A stretch of 6,012 nucleotides of DNA from an uncultured Clostridium sp. (lineage in GTDB: Bacteria; Bacillota_A; Clostridia; TANB77; CAG-508): NCBI GenBank assembly GCA_947244675.1, contig CAMXLV010000098.1, positions 1 through 6,012 of the forward strand, written 5' to 3'. A program made the translations under genes and the position numbers. The notes under the pieces were generated by a model that did not search any database, was not told the DNA's origin, and saw only the letters and a list, made by a program, of their open reading frames with translations. Shown piece after piece: positions 4,611 through 6,012 of this stretch; the stretch's first letter is position 1, and each line of letters opens with the position of its first letter.

Positions 4611-6012
4611 ATGAAAATCATCAAAAGAGATGGAAGAGCTGTAGACTATGATAGAGAAAAAATAAAAATAGCTATTGAAAAAGCAAACAAAGAAGTAAGA
4701 CCAAAAGAAAGAGCAAACAAAGAAACAATAAAAGAAATTATGGAATATATTGAAGAATTTGGCAAAAAAAGAATGTTAGTAGAAGATATTCAGGACATTA
4801 TTGAAGCAAAATTAATGGAATTTGGAAAATATGAACTATCCAAAAAATATATTGTTTATCGTTATACAAGAGCTTTAGTTAGAAAGCAAAATACAACAGA
4901 TGAATCTATTCTAGGATTAATTAGAAATGAAAACAAAGAATTAGCAGAAGAAAACTCTAATAAAAATACATTATTAGCTTCTACCCAAAGAGATTACATA
5001 GCAGGAGAAGTATCAAGAGATTTAACGAAAAGACTATTATTGCCAGAAAAAATAATAAAAGCAGATGAAGAAGGAGTTTTACATTTTCATGATGCAGACT
5101 ATTTTGTACAACCAATTTTCAATTGTTGTTTAATTAATATAGAAGATATGTTAGATAATGGAACTGTTATGAATGGAAAATTAATTGAAACCCCTAAAAG
5201 TTTCCAAGTAGCTTGTACAGTTACTACACAAATTATTGCAGCAGTAGCTAGTAATCAATATGGTGGACAATCAGTTGATTTAATTCATTTAGGAAAATAC
5301 TTAAGAAAAAGTTATGAGAAGTTTAAAGTAGAAATGGAAGAAAAATATAAAGACAAACTAGCAAAAGAAGTTTTAGAAGATATTATTCAAGATAGACTAA
5401 AAGCGGAATTAAAAGCACGGTGTACAAACCATTCAATATCAAATTAATACTTTAATGACAACAAATGGACAAACTCCTTTTGTTACCTTGTTTTTACATT
5501 TAGAAAAAGAAGATCCTTATCAAAAAGAAAATGCTATGATTATTGAAGAAGTCCTTAAACAACGATTAGAAGGAATCAAAAATGAAGTAGGAATTTATGT
5601 AACACCAGCATTTCCAAAATTAGTTTATGTATTAGATGAATTCAATAATTTATCTGGTGGAGAATATGATTATTTAACTAAATTAGCTGTTAAATGTTCT
5701 AGCAAAAGAATGTATCCAGATTATATCTCTGCAAAAAAAATGCGTGAGAATTATCAAGGAAATGTATTTTCTCCAATGGGATGTAGAAGCTTTTTATCTC
5801 CTTGGAAGGATGAAAAAGGAAAAGACAAATTTGAAGGAAGATTTAATCAAGGTGTAGTAAGTATTAATTTACCACAAATAGGAATTGTAGCAGATGGAAA
5901 TGAAGAAATATTCTGGAAAGAATTGGATGAAAGATTAGAACTATGCAAAGAAGCTTTAATGTGTAGACATTATGCACTTCTTGGAACCAAATCAGATATT
6001 AGTCAAATTCAT
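4611..6012 (+). CDS. nrdD: Anaerobic ribonucleoside-triphosphate reductase, large subunit, needs a +1 frameshift at 5418; 3' truncated by window
   Basis: Class III glycyl-radical ribonucleotide reductase that converts ribonucleoside triphosphates to deoxy forms for DNA synthesis without oxygen; it is activated by NrdG. ATG 4611 follows GGGGAG (4601-4606) and begins MKIIKRDGRAVDYDREKI, the start of the regulatory ATP-cone (about residues 1-92). The in-frame ATG at 4566 has no such site. The catalytic part includes LHFHDADYF, FNCCLINIEDML (C172/C173) and VACTVTTQIIAAVASNQYGG. The zero frame meets CGG after A269 and stops at 5447. Skipping C5418 (GCA-C-GGT) continues as AGVQTIQYQINTLMTTNGQT, a near-invariant NrdD segment. 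The frame then stays open for 198 codons to the edge, with SPMGCRSFLSPW, where C391 is the likely thiyl-radical cysteine. The visible protein is 467 residues of a usual 700 or more; the glycyl-radical domain lies outside. Loss of this enzyme should be lethal to an anaerobe that lacks another reductase. Confidence 0.93.
5415..5421 (+). other. +1 frameshift junction at in-frame CGG (nrdD)
   Basis: The zero frame reads AAA GCA CGG TGT ACA. Skipping C5418 gives AAA GCA GGT GTA CAA ACC and the NrdD consensus. The +1 frame has a TAA at 5410-5412 and the zero frame stops at 5445-5447, so the change of frame must occur within about 33 bases that include CGG. Confidence 0.75.

Noticed and set aside
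5403..5406. GCGGAA just upstream of the nrdD junction as another CGG site
   Set aside because: The CGG trinucleotide is out of frame (GCG GAA, Ala-Glu) and the reading frame continues normally through it. The same holds for TCG GTA near 108 and TCG GGA near 1698.
1444..5420. Assembly or basecalling error as the whole explanation
   Set aside because: Not excluded, only ranked second. None of the three clear sites is in a homopolymer, and all have the same codon phase before a glycine codon. Raw reads would decide.
1246..5447. Treating the MBL hydrolase, hisS and nrdD as three independent pseudogenes
   Set aside because: Two of them should be essential, the sequence on both sides of each break is intact, and all three breaks have the same form at the same otherwise unused codon.

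Overview
The window (6,012 bases, AT-rich, Lys/Ile/Glu-rich proteins, strong GGAGG-type ribosome binding sites) looks like an anaerobic low-GC Firmicute, most likely an uncultured gut-type member of the Clostridia. The gene order rel - MBL hydrolase - hisS is a common clostridial neighbourhood, and an oxygen-sensitive class III ribonucleotide reductase sits beside it.

Layout. Bases 1-1235 hold the C-terminal part of a bifunctional (p)ppGpp synthetase/hydrolase (Rel). A metallo-beta-lactamase-fold hydrolase follows 10 bases later (1246-1894). A consensus promoter (1901-1929) starts a short transcription unit with a small unrecognised gene (1983-2260) that is unusually rich in perfect hairpins and ends in a strong terminator (2267-2321). 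Next is histidyl-tRNA synthetase hisS (2349-3666), closed by a probably bidirectional terminator. On the minus strand lies a Crp/Fnr-family regulator (4382-3750). Divergent from it is nrdD (4611 to beyond the right edge), the anaerobic ribonucleoside-triphosphate reductase. The 228-base gap between the two carries two copies of a GTTG-N6-CAAC palindrome: one overlaps the -35 of the regulator's own promoter, the other is centred near -41 of a likely nrdD promoter.

The outstanding observation is that four of the five plus-strand genes are broken in the simple reading frame. In three of them (MBL hydrolase, hisS, nrdD) the break is the same event: an in-frame CGG codon where skipping the C, so that the next three bases GGT or GGA are read as glycine, restores the family sequence exactly. 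By eye, every in-frame CGG in the window is at such a junction; all other arginines use AGA, CGT or CGA. The fourth gene, the small one, carries the tandem AGG CGG, the only in-frame AGG CGG pair in the window. Applying the same rule (skip N of NGG, read GGN) at that site and again at the next in-frame AGG leads into its 80-codon open frame. I propose that NGG arginine codons act as +1 frameshift signals in this genome, with the small gene as a possible sensor. The main competing explanation is systematic assembly or basecalling error, which the sequence alone cannot exclude. Losing hisS and nrdD to ordinary mutation is unlikely because both should be needed.

There is no gene-free stretch longer than 300 bases, and I see no tRNA, rRNA, CRISPR array or insertion sequence.
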